DNA of 64,000 nucleotides from Diadema setosum (GCA_033980235.1 CM067069.1:17619650-17683649); one strand, 5' to 3'. Positions 1 through 11,100 are shown, counted from the stretch's first letter. Notes: generated by a model not told the origin, from the sequence alone. Numbers and translations are program-made.

Positions 1-905
1 ATTTTTCCTCAAATAACAAAAACAAATGTCTTACTCCTTTGTTGCATTAACTGTAAGCTGTGCAGAAATTTCCCTGTACTATTCCCACTAGCTTACACTT
101 CAACTCTCATTACATTATGCATACATTATATATCAACAGACCACAACTCTGTGTAGACTTGTCTTAACAGCCTGCCTACAATAATGAGCAACCATACAAA
201 GCCCTACAGAGGAGTAATGAGAAAGTGTTCGAACACACAAACAGAGCCCTATCACACTACTCAAACTAAAATATCCATCCGCCTGTAAGTTTTACATGCA
301 CCCATGTGTGGCCCCAACCTTTCCACGCAATATTCATACGCTACTACAGTGTACTAAAAAACAAGTTCGTTAAATCATCGATAATTCAGTCACTTTCAGA
401 ACTATAACAACCATTCTAACTATATCATTACTTTCCTCAACATTTCTACACAATTCCTTTCCCCCTTTTTTTTTGGTTAAACAAAGGAATACGATGAGTT
501 ATAATGTCGATACAGATCACAAAACCCATGTGAAAACAAACCACTCTCAATCATTTTCACATACACAAACTGTGTGACACAAACTGTAACGATACAGTGT
601 ACAAACTTGTAGGTGAATACCAGTTTAGGAAAGAATGTCGTGAATACTACCCACATTTATGCAATGCCAGTCATCTTACATGTTCTATATCTAACAAAGC
701 TTAGATGGTACAAATCTCAACATACCTTCATAGCTGTAAAAGGTCAAAAGAAGAAGAAATCTGGGTTCACTCTTGGCGAACTGCCAAACTTCCCGAACAC
801 ATTCCTTTGCTGGTTAGTCTCTGCACCAGCCGTTTGCATTTGTAACAGCAAAACAAAACAAAACAAAACAAAATATATGTATATAAAGGTCATTACATGA
901 CATAA
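1..905. other. AT-rich non-coding stretch
   Basis: I see no supportable gene, RNA gene or bounded repeat here. Short open frames exist but lack coding character and splice context. A short AAAAC run near 850 is low-complexity sequence. Confidence 0.5.
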
Positions 906-2699
906 TCATTATGCCATTCTCATGATGTTGCTGTCAGTAATTGCCAGCAGTTTTCGCCCGGTGCTCCCCCTTAATCTCCACAGCGAAAAACATAGCTACA
1001 AACGGCAGTTTTGGGACTGTAATAAGTCAAAATTTTGAAGCTCGCTCGCTTCGCTCGCTCGCATTTAATCAATATGCCATTCTCCTGATGTTGCTGCCAG
1101 TGATTGACAGCAGTTTTCGCCCGGTGCGTCCCCTTTAATTTCCAAAGCGAAAAATAGCTACAAATGGCAGTTTTGGGGACTGTAAGATGTCAAAATTTTC
1201 AAGCTCGCTCGCTTCGCACACTCGCATTTAATCATTATGCCATTCTCATGATGTTGCTGCCAGTAATTGCCACCAGTTTTCGCCCGGTGCTCCCCCTTAA
1301 TTTCCAAAGCTAAAAATAAAGCTACAAACGGCAGTTTTGGGACCGTAAAATGTCAACATTTTCAAGCTCACTCGCTTCGCTCGCTCGCATTTTATTGTTA
1401 TACCATTCTCTTGATGTTGCTGTCAGTAATTGCCAGCAGTTCTCGCCCGGTGCTCCCCCCTTAATCTCCACAGCGAAAAACATAGCTACAAACGGCAGTT
1501 TTGGGACTGTAAGATGTCAAAATTTTGAAGCTCGCTTCCTCACTCGCATTTAATCATTATGCCATTCTCCTGATGTTGCTGCCAGTTATTGCCAGCAGTT
1601 TTCTCCCGGTGCTCCCCCCCCCCTTAATTTCCAAAGCGAAAAATATAGCTACAAACGGCAGTTTTGTGAATGTAATAAGTCAAAATTTTCAAGCTCGCTC
1701 GCTTCGCACACTCGCATTTAATCATTATGCCATTCTCATGATGTTGCTGCCAGTAATTGCCACCAGTTTTCGCCCGGTGCTCCCCCTTAATTTCCAAAGC
1801 TAAAAATAAGCTACAAACGGCAGTTTTGGGACCGTAAAATGTCAACATTTTCAAGCTCACTCGCTTCGCTCGCTCGCATTTTATTGTTATACCATTCTCT
1901 TGATGTTGCTGTCAGTAATTGCCAGCAGTTTTCGCCCGGTGTGCCTCCCCTTAATTTCCAAAGCGAAAAAATACAGCTACAAACGACATTTTCTGGGATT
2001 GCAAAATGTCAAAATTTTAAGGCTCGCTTGCTCCGCTCGCTCGCATTTAATCGCTATGGCATTCTCCTGATGTTGCTGCCAGTGATTGACAGCAGTTGTG
2101 CCCGGTGCGTCCCCTTTAATTTCCAAAGCGAAAAATGTAACTACAAATGGCAGTTTTGGGGACTGTAAGATGTCAAAATTTTCAAGCTCGCTCGCTTCGC
2201 ACACTCGCATTTAATCATTATGCCATTCTCATGATGTTGCTGCCAGTAATTGCCAGCAGTTTTCGCCCGGTGCTCCCCCTTAATTTCCAAAGCTAAAAAT
2301 AAAGCTACAAACGGCAGTTTTGGGACCGTAAAATGTCAACATTTTCAAGCTCACTCGCTTCGCTCGCTCGCATTTAATCGTTATGCCATTCTCCTGATGT
2401 TGCTGCCAGTACGAACTGCCAGCAGTTGCGCCCTGTGCGCCCCCCTTAATTTCCAAAGCGAAAAAATACAGCCCAAAACGGCATTTTTTTTTTTACTGCA
2501 AAATGTCAAAATTTTCAAGCTCGCTCGCTTCGCTCGCTCGCATTTAATTGTTATGCCATTCTCTTGATGTTGCTGTCAGTAATTGCCGGTAGTTTCACCC
2601 GGTGCCCCCCCCCCCCCTTAATTTCCAAAGCGGACAAAAATACAGTCACAAACTGCAGTTTAGGGACTGTAAAATGTCAAAATTTTCAAGCTCGCTTGT
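906..2699 (+). repeat. Tandem satellite, eleven units of about 164 bp
   Basis: The marker GCCATTCTC or a close variant recurs near 911, 1076, 1239, 1402, 1561, 1729, 1891, 2058, 2222, 2385 and 2555, so the spacing is 159-170 bp. Each unit also holds a TTTTCGCCCGGTGC-like block, a C run, CTTAATTTCCAAAGCG, ACAAACGGCAGTTTTG and a run of GCTCGCTTCGCTCGCTCG. Unit sequences differ by substitutions and small indels, and the last unit decays near 2699. Open frames inside it are by-products of the repeat. Confidence 0.9.
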
Positions 2700-2776
2700 A
2701 ACAGTTTGTCAGAAATATATCACTCTCCTCCCACTGTATATTTCATGCAAAAGAGTGAGACATCCGATCCCTGTAA

Positions 2777-2816
2777 GTGTGTGTGTGTGTGTGTGTGTGG
2801 GGGGGGGGGGGGGGTT
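2777..2816. repeat. (GT)n followed by a G run
   Basis: A GT dinucleotide run passes directly into about 17 G. This is simple sequence. Confidence 0.9.
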
Positions 2817-3329
2817 ACCAAGTTTCTCTCACCCCCGTCCCCCTCAAGGCTGCGCCGGTTCGGTTATGGGCTTGTAATCGTGGTGATGGTGACTATCGCC
2901 AATCATCCCCCCCACTCCTCAGTGTGGATTTACGCCGCTGCCACCCACAGACAGTCTAAGACAGGCAATAATCATGTACCAGCGCAAATACATGAATATG
3001 TTCTATGGATACATGCCTTTAAACAGTCCTTCTGGTCCTCTAGCCCAGAAACTTTTATTTAATGAAATTCATTGGAGTCAACAGACGATGTTATTGTATT
3101 GCTCTGTAATTTTTACTTTTACACTGACATACGTAGTTAAAGTGGTTATATTCGAAGGGAGCCTACTGTAATTAGGGAAGTGCACACATTAATTGCCTCT
3201 ATACATGATCTTTGTAACGCAAATATCAACGCAATTATAGTATATACAGTCGTTCCAAAAGTGCATGTCTCAAAAAAAAGGTCGTTCCTTGAGTTTTAGG
3301 ACTATCACTTGAGTTTTGTGATTATGTAT
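2817..3329. other. Unannotated flank of the retrotransposon
   Basis: I see no gene or repeat here. It ends with GTAT at 3326-3329, the left target duplication of the adjoining LTR element. Confidence 0.5.
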
Positions 3330-3504
3330 TGTTATGGATACAGGTGCATTGTATTGTCATTTCTGGGCACTTTATTGTTCCGCGGAGGAATATGTAAATA
3401 AAGAGTTCGAAAAGATGACCGAGATCGACCAAACACCTTGTTTGAGAGTCTGGGTATTTTGGTGGTTATGATGGTTCGCTAGGCCAAGTTAACCTCCCGT
3501 AACA
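3330..3504 (+). repeat. 5' LTR
   Basis: 175 bp with TG...CA ends. It contains an AATAAA signal at 3397-3402. Against the 3' LTR it has one substitution (CCGCGGAGG versus CCGCAGAGG) and one extra C near its end. Confidence 0.93.
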
Positions 3505-3507
3505 AAT

Positions 3508-3525
3508 TGGGGGCACGTCACGAGA
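3508..3525 (+). other. Primer-binding site resembling tRNA-Pro
   Basis: TGGGGGCACGTCACGAG begins 3 nt after the 5' LTR. The retroviral tRNA-Pro primer site begins TGGGGGCTCGTCC. Eleven of the first twelve positions agree, with A for T at position 8; later positions diverge. The placement is canonical. The tRNA identity is an inference from this match. Confidence 0.6.
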
Positions 3526-4026
3526 GTTCGGCAGGGTTTCTGCGGACTTAGGTGATTTGGTCGGGTTTGATATGATCCCAGGAGTGTTTTTTCGTTCTCG
3601 CTTGGCCGATGAATTTCGGTGAGTAGCGTGTGTAGCACTCTATGCTATGTCGTGGACATGGGCGATCGCGATACAGTTTACGTCGCGTCGCGCAACTACG
3701 TACAGTACAGTATGTAGTTTGCATCGTGATTGTTACCGTTTACTGTATGTGCAGGTGTTACGATTTGAGAAAGCATGATGCGTTTATGGCGTAGTGTGTG
3801 TGTGTGTGGACGCGGAGTGATATGTTATACATTTTGATGTAAATCGGTCGTCTTTCTGTGTCTGCGTGAAGGAAGCACACGTTCGTATTTCTTTCGGGAT
3901 CGAAAGGGTTAATTTGGCACTTGCGTAGTGTCGAGGATGGTTTAGTCCGGTTATACGCTGCGTGTGTGTAGTGTCTGCGTGGAAACGTTGGTCAAACGTT
4001 GGTCGTTGGTCCCGTACGTGGTGGTT
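3526..4026 (+). other. Retrotransposon leader, upstream part
   Basis: Untranslated sequence between the primer site and the hairpin array. Short GT-rich tracts are present, with no open frame I would support. Confidence 0.6.
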
Positions 4027-4443
4027 CGTGTGTGGTTCAGCATACGGGTTATTAGTAGTACTCCACGGCGGTTTGTACAGCTGTATGTGGTTTAGCATAC
4101 AGGTGATTTCACGGTGGTTCGTGTGTGGTTTAGCACACGGGTTATTCCACGGTGGTTTGTATGTGGTTTAGCATACAGGTGATTTCACGGTGGTTCGTGT
4201 GTGGTTTAGCACACGGGTTATTCCACGGTGGTTTGTATGTGGTTTAGCATACAGGTGATTTCACGGTTGTTCGTGTGTGGTATAGCACACGGGTTATTCC
4301 ACGGTGGTTTGTGTGTGGTTTAGCACACAGGTAATGCCATTGTTGTTCGTGTGTGGTTGAGCACACGGGTTATTTCAAGTCGATTCGTATGTGGTGTAGC
4401 ATACGGGTTATTCCCAGTTGGGTCGTGTGTGGTATAGCATACG
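4027..4443 (+). repeat. Array of eleven covarying hairpins in the leader
   Basis: Ten units repeat at exactly 38 bp, with hairpins starting at 4082, 4120, 4158, 4196, 4234, 4272, 4310, 4348, 4386 and 4424. A further unit starts at 4027. Each has a 6-bp stem and an 8-nt loop close to TGGTTTAG. Stems alternate between CGTGTG/CACACG and TGTATG/CATACA. Intermediate forms TGTGTG/CACACA and CGTATG/CATACG also occur, so at two stem positions both partners change together. The first and last units contain a G-U-compatible pair. The spacers read roughly GGTTATTCCACGGTGGT. Confidence 0.88.
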
Positions 4444-4559
4444 GGTTATTGTTTATAGTGTGACTGGTTTTCTTCAGTTGAAAAGAGTTTTTTCAGCTGG
4501 CTGGCTGGTGATAGTCAGGTTTTCTTGTTGCACTATTAACTGTACATTATTGGTGCATA

Positions 4560-7500
4560 ATGGAGAAAGATCAAGATTTTTCCATTGAGAAGTTTGTGGA
4601 TTCACCCACAGTTGAGGAGTTGCTAACCTTGAAAAAGGTTGATTTGTTGCGTGTTGCAGAAAACTACAAGGTTCCTGCTGTGAAGAGTACAATGAAAAAG
4701 TCAGAGATTACACAGCACACAATCAAATTTCTTGTAGATGAAGAAGTATTTCCCCTCCAGGCATTGCGTAGCATATCAGGTAGTCCCCCTGGTGATGTGC
4801 AAGGGAGTGTAGAAGTACGTCTGAAAGAGCTTGAACTTGAGAAAGCGAGAATTGAGTTAGAGAGAGAGAGGGTTTCTCTAGAAAGGGCTCGTCAAGTCGG
4901 TGAGAGAGAGTATGGTGTAAGCGTCAGTGGTGGGCATTTTGATATCGCCAAAAATGTCAGAATGGTCCCTGAGTTCGATGAAGGAGATGTGGATAGATAT
5001 TTCCTGCATTTCGAGCAAGTGGCGGATAGCATGGAATGGCCGAAAGAAAAATGGCCTCATCTCTTGCAGACTAAGTTAAAGGGAAAGGCATGTGATGCTT
5101 ATGCTTCACTGTCGCGCGAAGAGGCTCAGCATTATGCAACAGTAAAAAAGGCAATTCTGAACGCGTACGCCTTGGTTCCTGAAGCGTACAGACAAAAATT
5201 CAGGAATAGTAGAAAACAAGAGTCACAGTCATTCAGAGAATTTGCAAAAGTGAAGGAAATTGCCTTCACTCGTTGGTTGCAATCAGTAGGTGTGGCTACT
5301 GTTGAAGATTTGCGGGAACTTGTGCTACTAGAGGAGTTTAAGAGTTCGCTACCTCAGGAGGTGCGTTCGCATATTGAGGAACGAAAAGCGAAAACTTTGT
5401 TGGTAGCTAGTACAATGACTGATGAGTATACTTTGTCCCATAGTCATGGAAACAGGTATGTAGGAAGCAAATATGCAGCTCCTAATCGTCTAAGTGTTGG
5501 CAAGACAAATTCTAGCAGTAAGACAGAGGTGAAAGCTGGTCTGGTGGTAGAAAATGAGACTGACAAGAAAGGTAGGAACACTGAGAAGCCTATTGTGTGT
5601 TTCCATTGTAGGCAACCAGGGCATGTGAAGTCGAATTGTCCCATTCTGAACAAGAAAAAACAGGAAAAAGACAAAGAAAAGAAGTCTCATCCAAATGGAT
5701 TGGTGAGTCGTTCGGTTGAATCGACAGGTGATGGGTGTGAACAAGTTCAGAGTGTGATTAAGTCGGCTGATCAAGACAAGATTAAGTCTCAGTATGAACC
5801 ATTCACTTCTGTAGGCTATGTGTCATTGGTAGGGTGTGATGAAGCCAGAAAGGTTACCATCCTGCGAGATACTGGTGCATCCCAGTCATTGATTCTTGAC
5901 AGTGTTTTACCTTTTGGGAAAACGTCGTCCACAGGCACAAGTGTACTGTTACAAGGAGTAGAAGGAGGTTACGTTGAGGCCCCTCTTCACACAGTCGATT
6001 TGCAGTCAGGCCTAGTTTCAGGAAGAGTGAGCCTTGGTGTTAGGAAGTCACTACCTATGGATGGTGTAGCATTGATATTAGGCAATGATCTTGCAGGAGA
6101 TAAAGTGACTATTCCAGTGGTCAGTGCAGTCCCTTTGGATAAAGAAGGAAATGAGACAGCTGCATTGGTTCAGGAATTCCCTGAAGTTTTCCCAGCTTGT
6201 GTAGTCACACGTTCCATGTGTAGAAAATCAGAGGAGTCTGAAATGAAGGCTAGTCCAGGGGATATCGGTCTAGAAGGGAGTTTCTTCTGTCAGATGGATG
6301 ATGTAGAAGTAAGTAGAAACGCAGCATCAAAATCACATCAGATAGGGGATGAGTCTCAGCCTGTAGATGAAAATGAGATTGGGTTGAACAAGAGCTCTTT
6401 GATTGACGCACAGAAGAATGATCCACAGTTGGTAGCATTGTGTGACAGTGCTCCTGCTGAAGAAGAAGCACTGAGTGAAAGGACTTGCTACTATATGAAA
6501 GGAGATGTGTTGATGAGGAAGTGGATGCCAGTTGACTCTTCTAATGATGAAGAATGGCGAGAAGTTCACCAAATTGTCATTCCAAGAGTATTTCGTAAAC
6601 ATATCTTGAGTGTGTCGCATGAGTCAGCTCTTGGTGGTCATCTTGGAGTCAATAAGACGGTTGACAAGATTTTGAAACATTTCTTTTGGCCTGGCTTGAG
6701 ACGGGATGTTTCAGATTTCTGTAGAACTTGCCATGTTTGTCAAGTGGTGGGGAAACCTAATCAGAAGATTCCTCCTGCTCCCCTAAAGCCCATACCAGCA
6801 TTTGATGAGCCGTTTAGCACAGTTATCATAGACTGTGTTGGTCCTTTGCCAAAGACAAAGGCTGGACATGAGTACTTGCTCACTATGATGTGCGCTTCTA
6901 CGAGATTTCCAGAAGCTGTGCCACTTCGGCGTATCACTGCACAGAACGTTAGCAAGGCGTTAGTGAAGTTCTTTACAACGGTTGGCTTGCCAAAGGTGGT
7001 GCAATCAGACCAGGGTTCCAACTTCACTTCAAAGATATTTCAGCAAGTGATGCGTGAGTTGGGTATCAAATGTGTAAACTCGAGTGCCTATCATCCACAG
7101 AGTCAAGGCGCTCTGGAGCGTTTTCATCAGACGCTGAAGAACATGATGAGAACATACTGCTTTGAGGTCGAGAAGGACTGGGATGAAGGCTTGCCGTTGT
7201 TGCTTTTCTCGGTGCGAGAGTCTGTGCAAGAGTCCTTAGGATTTAGTCCCTTTGAGTTAGTGTTTGGACACGAGGTTCGTGGTCCACTGAAGGTCTTGAG
7301 AGAGAAGCTGTTGGGTGAGGATGAGTCACCTGGTTTGTTGAACTATGTGACCACGTTCCGTGGTAGGCTGACTCGTGCACGTGAATTTGCAGCTGGACAT
7401 TTGAGAAACAGTCAAAAGAACATGAAACAGTTGTTTGATAAGAGGTCCAGGGAAAGGATGTTCAGTCCCCGTGAAAAGGTATTGATACTGCTGCCCATTC

Positions 7501-7931
7501 CTGGTAATCCTCTGTGTGCTCGCTTCTCTGGTCCCTATGTCGTGGAGGAGAGATTGAGTGATGTGAATTACATCATTCAGACGCCAGACAGGAAGAAAAA
7601 GAAACGGTTGTGTCACATCAACATGTTGAAGAAGTATGTCGAGAGAAGTGCAGGTGAAAGTGCGAAGCCAGTCATGTATGTGGTAGGAGCAGTCCAAGAT
7701 GTCCCTGTTCCCAAGACGAGGAAGGAGCTGATGAGATTCATCGGCATGGCTGGATACTACCGTCGCTTCTGCCATAACTTCTCGGATGTTGTGGCACCCT
7801 TGACTGATCTCCTGCGGAAGAACGTGAAGTTCCAGTGGTCAGCCGCATGCCAGTCTGCGTTTGACCAAGTGAAGGCAATCCTGTCGAGTGGTCCTGTATT
7901 GGCAGCGATGTCGGAGCAGGCGCCGTGCTGA
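4560..7931 (+). CDS. Gag-protease-integrase polyprotein of the LTR element, RT core missing
   Basis: 1123 codons from an ATG 116 nt after the hairpin array. The N-terminal Gag part includes a charged helical stretch near residues 85-120 and a capsid-like region near 140-240. A CCHC zinc knuckle (C347 to C360, CFHCRQPGHVKSNC) follows. The aspartic protease motif DTGAS is at 437-441. The integrase has a zinc-binding region (H687, H694, C724, C727), then D758, D817 and E853 with D35E spacing, and a GPY/F module at about 991. A normal pol would then carry reverse transcriptase. Here the text passes in frame, near residue 1046, straight into the conserved region downstream of the RT palm (VPVPKTRKELMRF, GYYRRF). 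No YxDD or other palm motif is seen. The frame stops at 7931 because a second deletion near 7906 shifts frame just before RNase H. Gag, protease and integrase look intact; reverse transcription would need help in trans. Confidence 0.9.
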   Translation: MEKDQDFSIEKFVDSPTVEELLTLKKVDLLRVAENYKVPAVKSTMKKSEITQHTIKFLVDEEVFPLQALRSISGSPPGDVQGSVEVRLKELELEKARIELERERVSLERARQVGEREYGVSVSGGHFDIAKNVRMVPEFDEGDVDRYFLHFEQVADSMEWPKEKWPHLLQTKLKGKACDAYASLSREEAQHYATVKKAILNAYALVPEAYRQKFRNSRKQESQSFREFAKVKEIAFTRWLQSVGVATVEDLRELVLLEEFKSSLPQEVRSHIEERKAKTLLVASTMTDEYTLSHSHGNRYVGSKYAAPNRLSVGKTNSSSKTEVKAGLVVENETDKKGRNTEKPIVCFHCRQPGHVKSNCPILNKKKQEKDKEKKSHPNGLVSRSVESTGDGCEQVQSVIKSADQDKIKSQYEPFTSVGYVSLVGCDEARKVTILRDTGASQSLILDSVLPFGKTSSTGTSVLLQGVEGGYVEAPLHTVDLQSGLVSGRVSLGVRKSLPMDGVALILGNDLAGDKVTIPVVSAVPLDKEGNETAALVQEFPEVFPACVVTRSMCRKSEESEMKASPGDIGLEGSFFCQMDDVEVSRNAASKSHQIGDESQPVDENEIGLNKSSLIDAQKNDPQLVALCDSAPAEEEALSERTCYYMKGDVLMRKWMPVDSSNDEEWREVHQIVIPRVFRKHILSVSHESALGGHLGVNKTVDKILKHFFWPGLRRDVSDFCRTCHVCQVVGKPNQKIPPAPLKPIPAFDEPFSTVIIDCVGPLPKTKAGHEYLLTMMCASTRFPEAVPLRRITAQNVSKALVKFFTTVGLPKVVQSDQGSNFTSKIFQQVMRELGIKCVNSSAYHPQSQGALERFHQTLKNMMRTYCFEVEKDWDEGLPLLLFSVRESVQESLGFSPFELVFGHEVRGPLKVLREKLLGEDESPGLLNYVTTFRGRLTRAREFAAGHLRNSQKNMKQLFDKRSRERMFSPREKVLILLPIPGNPLCARFSGPYVVEERLSDVNYIIQTPDRKKKKRLCHINMLKKYVERSAGESAKPVMYVVGAVQDVPVPKTRKELMRFIGMAGYYRRFCHNFSDVVAPLTDLLRKNVKFQWSAACQSAFDQVKAILSSGPVLAAMSEQAPC

Positions 7932-8254
7932 TGCAAGCTGATGACGATGGAGTGGACAGACCGGTCTGCTACTTCTCAAAGAAGTTCAACGCGCACCAGC
8001 GGAAGTATTCTACCGTTGAGAAGGAGACCTTAGCGTTAATTCTTTCGCTCAGCCATTTTGATGTCTACGTGGGCAGCACAACTCAACCGATTGTTGTGTG
8101 GACTGATCACAACCCACTGACATTCGTCAACAGAATGAGAAACAAAAACCAGAGACTGATGCGATGGAGTTTAATCCTTCAGGAGTACAACCTTGACATT
8201 AAGCACATTCGCGGAAAGGAAAACATTGTCGCAGACGCCCTTTCTCGTGCTTAA
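7907..8254 (+). pseudogene. RNase H part of the same pol, out of frame
   Basis: Reading the +2 frame from 7907 gives DVGAGAVLMQ, then CYFSKKFN, a KET motif, TDHNPLTF and finally ADALSRA before the stop. These are the tether/RNase H motifs of Ty3/gypsy pol. The preceding polyprotein reads GPVLAA and then changes frame, so a short stretch including the first RNase H aspartate region appears deleted. The conserved E and later D residues remain. Expression would need a frameshift, which I do not predict. I read it as a broken domain. Confidence 0.85.
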
Positions 8255-9753
8255 TTGAGACATCTCAGTATTTTGTCTTGTTGCCAGATGCAACAATTGT
8301 GCAAATGTATTTTATGTCTGTAACACTTTAAACAGGTGTAATTTGTTTTGCAAATACACAGGACAGTGTGTGTACATCATGTATATGTATGCATCTTGCA
8401 TACACTATAATTGTGATGCCAACAGCATGAATGGCACTTTGAATGTGTAAATAACAACACTGAAGTATTTTCAGACATGTTTGTGTTAATAAGGAAACAC
8501 AGCAAGCTATATGTGTGCTTTGAGTCACTCTCCAAAAGAAGACATTATGAAGGCTGTTTTAAGTTATGCTAGTCATCAACAGTTGTCAAGAATGTGAGTT
8601 GTTGGTAAAATGATTTCAAACAGGTAGTGTCGCTGTTTGGATAGAGAATTTTATGTATCGAGTAATGTAGGTACAGTTCAGGTACATGTACTTGAAGTTT
8701 CATACTTGTACATGTACAGGTATTGGTTAAATTTGTTGTGGCATATTAGGCCTATATCCTAAGTTTATTGGATGTTGCCTTTTGGATTTAATTAGCATGT
8801 ATACTTTATTAGGTACAGAAATTATATAGTTATACATGTACAACGCTTTTGCTCATTATTATAGCTCAATCATTGCCTTGGCAAAGGTGTTTAGTATTTC
8901 ACAGTTGATCCAACATACCAACAGGCATATATTTAAGCTGACTGTGTTATACCAGGATGTATACAGGCAGGTATACACTCACTTATTAAGTTTAGGTGTA
9001 CACACAGGTTATCATCAAGTATAGCTCATTCAGGTTCATTTGATGTTTTGTCAGGCAGGTCATACTCTTGGTGTTTTGTATGTTGACAGGAAAGTTTTCA
9101 GAAACATAAGTAGGATATATGACATTTGTTGATGTTTTGACATTTCAATAGATGCTCACACAACGTCTACTGGTATATGTAAGTTACATATCATGGAATA
9201 TGATGTTTTGGTTGTAGGTAATATGATGTATATGATTACATCAGTTGGATTATATGCAGTTGTTTGTGGAAGAGATGACGTGTTTATAATCTTCGTACAC
9301 AGGTTAATCATTATGACAGTGTGAAATTGACTTATATGTATGTTCTAATGAGGAAACCATCTGATTTTTGGTACAAGTGTATTGTTTGTACTGTATGCAT
9401 GATATGATTGCATAAAGGTTAAGGTGTTGAGAAAGTTAATATTGTAGTATTCAGTGTTGCACAACTACATGCAATTCCAGTGTGCTGTAACTCACAAGCA
9501 GCAGTAACAAATGAGAGTGTTAGCAGATTGGTACACGTTGAATGGTACTAAAGTCGTACATGTTTTATCACAGGTTGTGATGATGATAGTAGCCATAGCA
9601 TACATTGTTTATGTGTTCTTATAATGATGCAACCATGGTAAACTCATGGAGTTATAAGAGTGAATTGGAAGAGGAATTGTACAATGCTGTTCCAAAATAT
9701 TGTGCCAACGTACATAGAGTCCATTTGTGTTAAAACGTTAAATGCACTCTTTT
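8255..9753 (+). other. Retrotransposon 3' untranslated region
   Basis: About 1.5 kb between the pol stop and the polypurine tract. It is AT-rich and rich in ACATGTAC-like words. I find no env-like frame and no conserved domain. Confidence 0.7.
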
Positions 9754-9763
9754 AGGGGGGAAG
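9754..9763 (+). other. Polypurine tract
   Basis: AGGGGGGAAG abuts the first base of the 3' LTR, the standard site of plus-strand priming. Confidence 0.85.
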
Positions 9764-9937
9764 TGTTATGGATACAGGTGCATTGTATTGTCATTTCTGG
9801 GCACTTTATTGTTCCGCAGAGGAATATGTAAATAAAGAGTTCGAAAAGATGACCGAGATCGACCAAACACCTTGTTTGAGAGTCTGGGTATTTTGGTGGT
9901 TATGATGGTTCGCTAGGCCAAGTTAACCTCCGTAACA
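9764..9937 (+). repeat. 3' LTR
   Basis: 174 bp, TG...CA ends, with AATAAA at 9831-9836. Nearly identical to the 5' LTR and followed by GTAT. Confidence 0.93.
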
Positions 9938-10117
9938 GTATATAAATCATCGTATGGTGCTATAAACATTGTACATTCTTCTCATTCGACATAATTTTAC
10001 GCATCTCATTTTCTGTTACAAAGAAAGTGATATCTATCTGTTCTTGTCGAAAAATGAAATAGAAATTGAATTGAATTCTATTGAATTGGATTCCTGTCAT
10101 ATCAAGACTTTTTTTTT

Positions 10118-11100
10118 CTATAAAAAACTGCCGGGGTAGAGATAAAATAACAACATTGATCCATAATATTTATGCAGTCCAAAGGGTTCACTTGCAGAGA
10201 CCACCTTGTGGGAGGTGCTCAAACTAATCCTAAATGCAATGAAAAACATGCAGTATACACTGTACAACCGCGAAAAATGTTCCATGGTTACATGCCTCTG
10301 GAAAGCTCTTCCGACTGTGTAGCACATACGCTTTCGTAAAATGCAATTAAGGTGATATAGGAGACGTTGCTTTACAATATCTATTTTGTCAAGCCCTTGG
10401 GAAGTGCCCAGATCACCCCTGCCCTGACCGTCGTGGTCCCAAAACAGATTAACGAAACATACATTATATGCCACAGTAAACTCACTTGTACATGCATGTA
10501 GAGTCATTGCCGAGTAGTAAATAAAGACACTTTACTTTTCATAATTTTTAAATGGTATAGAGACACTGCTTTACAATCACCATAGTCAAAGGGGTGCACA
10601 TTCAAAGGCAACCGAGTGGGATTTGTTCAAAACCATCCAACCCCCAGGGCAATATAGGAAACATGCACCAGCATATAGCACAAATATGTTTCAATTTACC
10701 ATGCCTTCACATTGTCGTTACGGTTATACAGCGATTGCCCTTTTGTTTGTATGAAACGCAATATAATTATAAAAAGTAAAAATGCTCTACTTTAACTATA
10801 TTGTTAAAAGGGTCAACATTCAAAAGCAATCCCCTGGGAAGTGTCCAAAATAAACACCGCCGCTCAAGCCCCGTAATTACATCACACGGATACTATGAAC
10901 GCAAATACCGACGTTCTTTCGTGCATGGTTTTAGAAGTAGTTCCAGCAATACAGCTACACACTTTTATATCAATAAATGTCGTGGAAATGATAGGAGAAG
11001 CATTGCTTGAAAATATCTATTAAGTGAGAGGATGTACAGTAAATGCCAATCCTGTTGGATGTGCCCCAATCCCCCCCCCCCGATCCGCCACCTTCAGTGC
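10118..11100. repeat. Degenerate tandem repeat, about 215-bp period
   Basis: Similar words (AAGGGGTGCACATTCAAAGGC, AAAGGGTCAACATTCAAAAGC and weaker versions) recur near 10178, 10390, 10585, 10805 and 11028. Each is followed by a CC(C)TGGGA-type phrase and ACTTTA runs. Divergence is high and the boundaries are approximate. Confidence 0.5.

Larger units (their letters stand above)
3330..9937 (+). mobile_element. Gmr1-like Ty3/gypsy LTR retrotransposon, internally deleted
   Basis: Two direct LTRs (3330-3504 and 9764-9937) start TGTTATGG and end CGTAACA, and the element is flanked by GTAT (3326-3329 and 9938-9941). A primer-binding site follows the 5' LTR and a purine tract precedes the 3' LTR. 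The coding region gives, in order, Gag, zinc knuckle, protease, integrase, a remnant of the reverse-transcriptase C-terminal part, and RNase H. Integrase before RT/RNase H is the copia-like order reported for Gmr1-like gypsy elements of deuterostomes. The RT catalytic core is absent and RNase H is out of frame, so this copy should be non-autonomous. The LTRs differ at only two positions that I can see, which implies recent insertion, so I infer it was mobilised in trans. Confidence 0.92.

Noticed and set aside
941..2567. Several frames of 65-109 codons in the first repeat block
   Set aside because: Frames follow the 164-bp satellite and repeat the same peptide.
8255..9753. env-like gene in the 3' part of the retrotransposon
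   Set aside because: No frame longer than about 66 codons and no signal peptide or membrane pattern.
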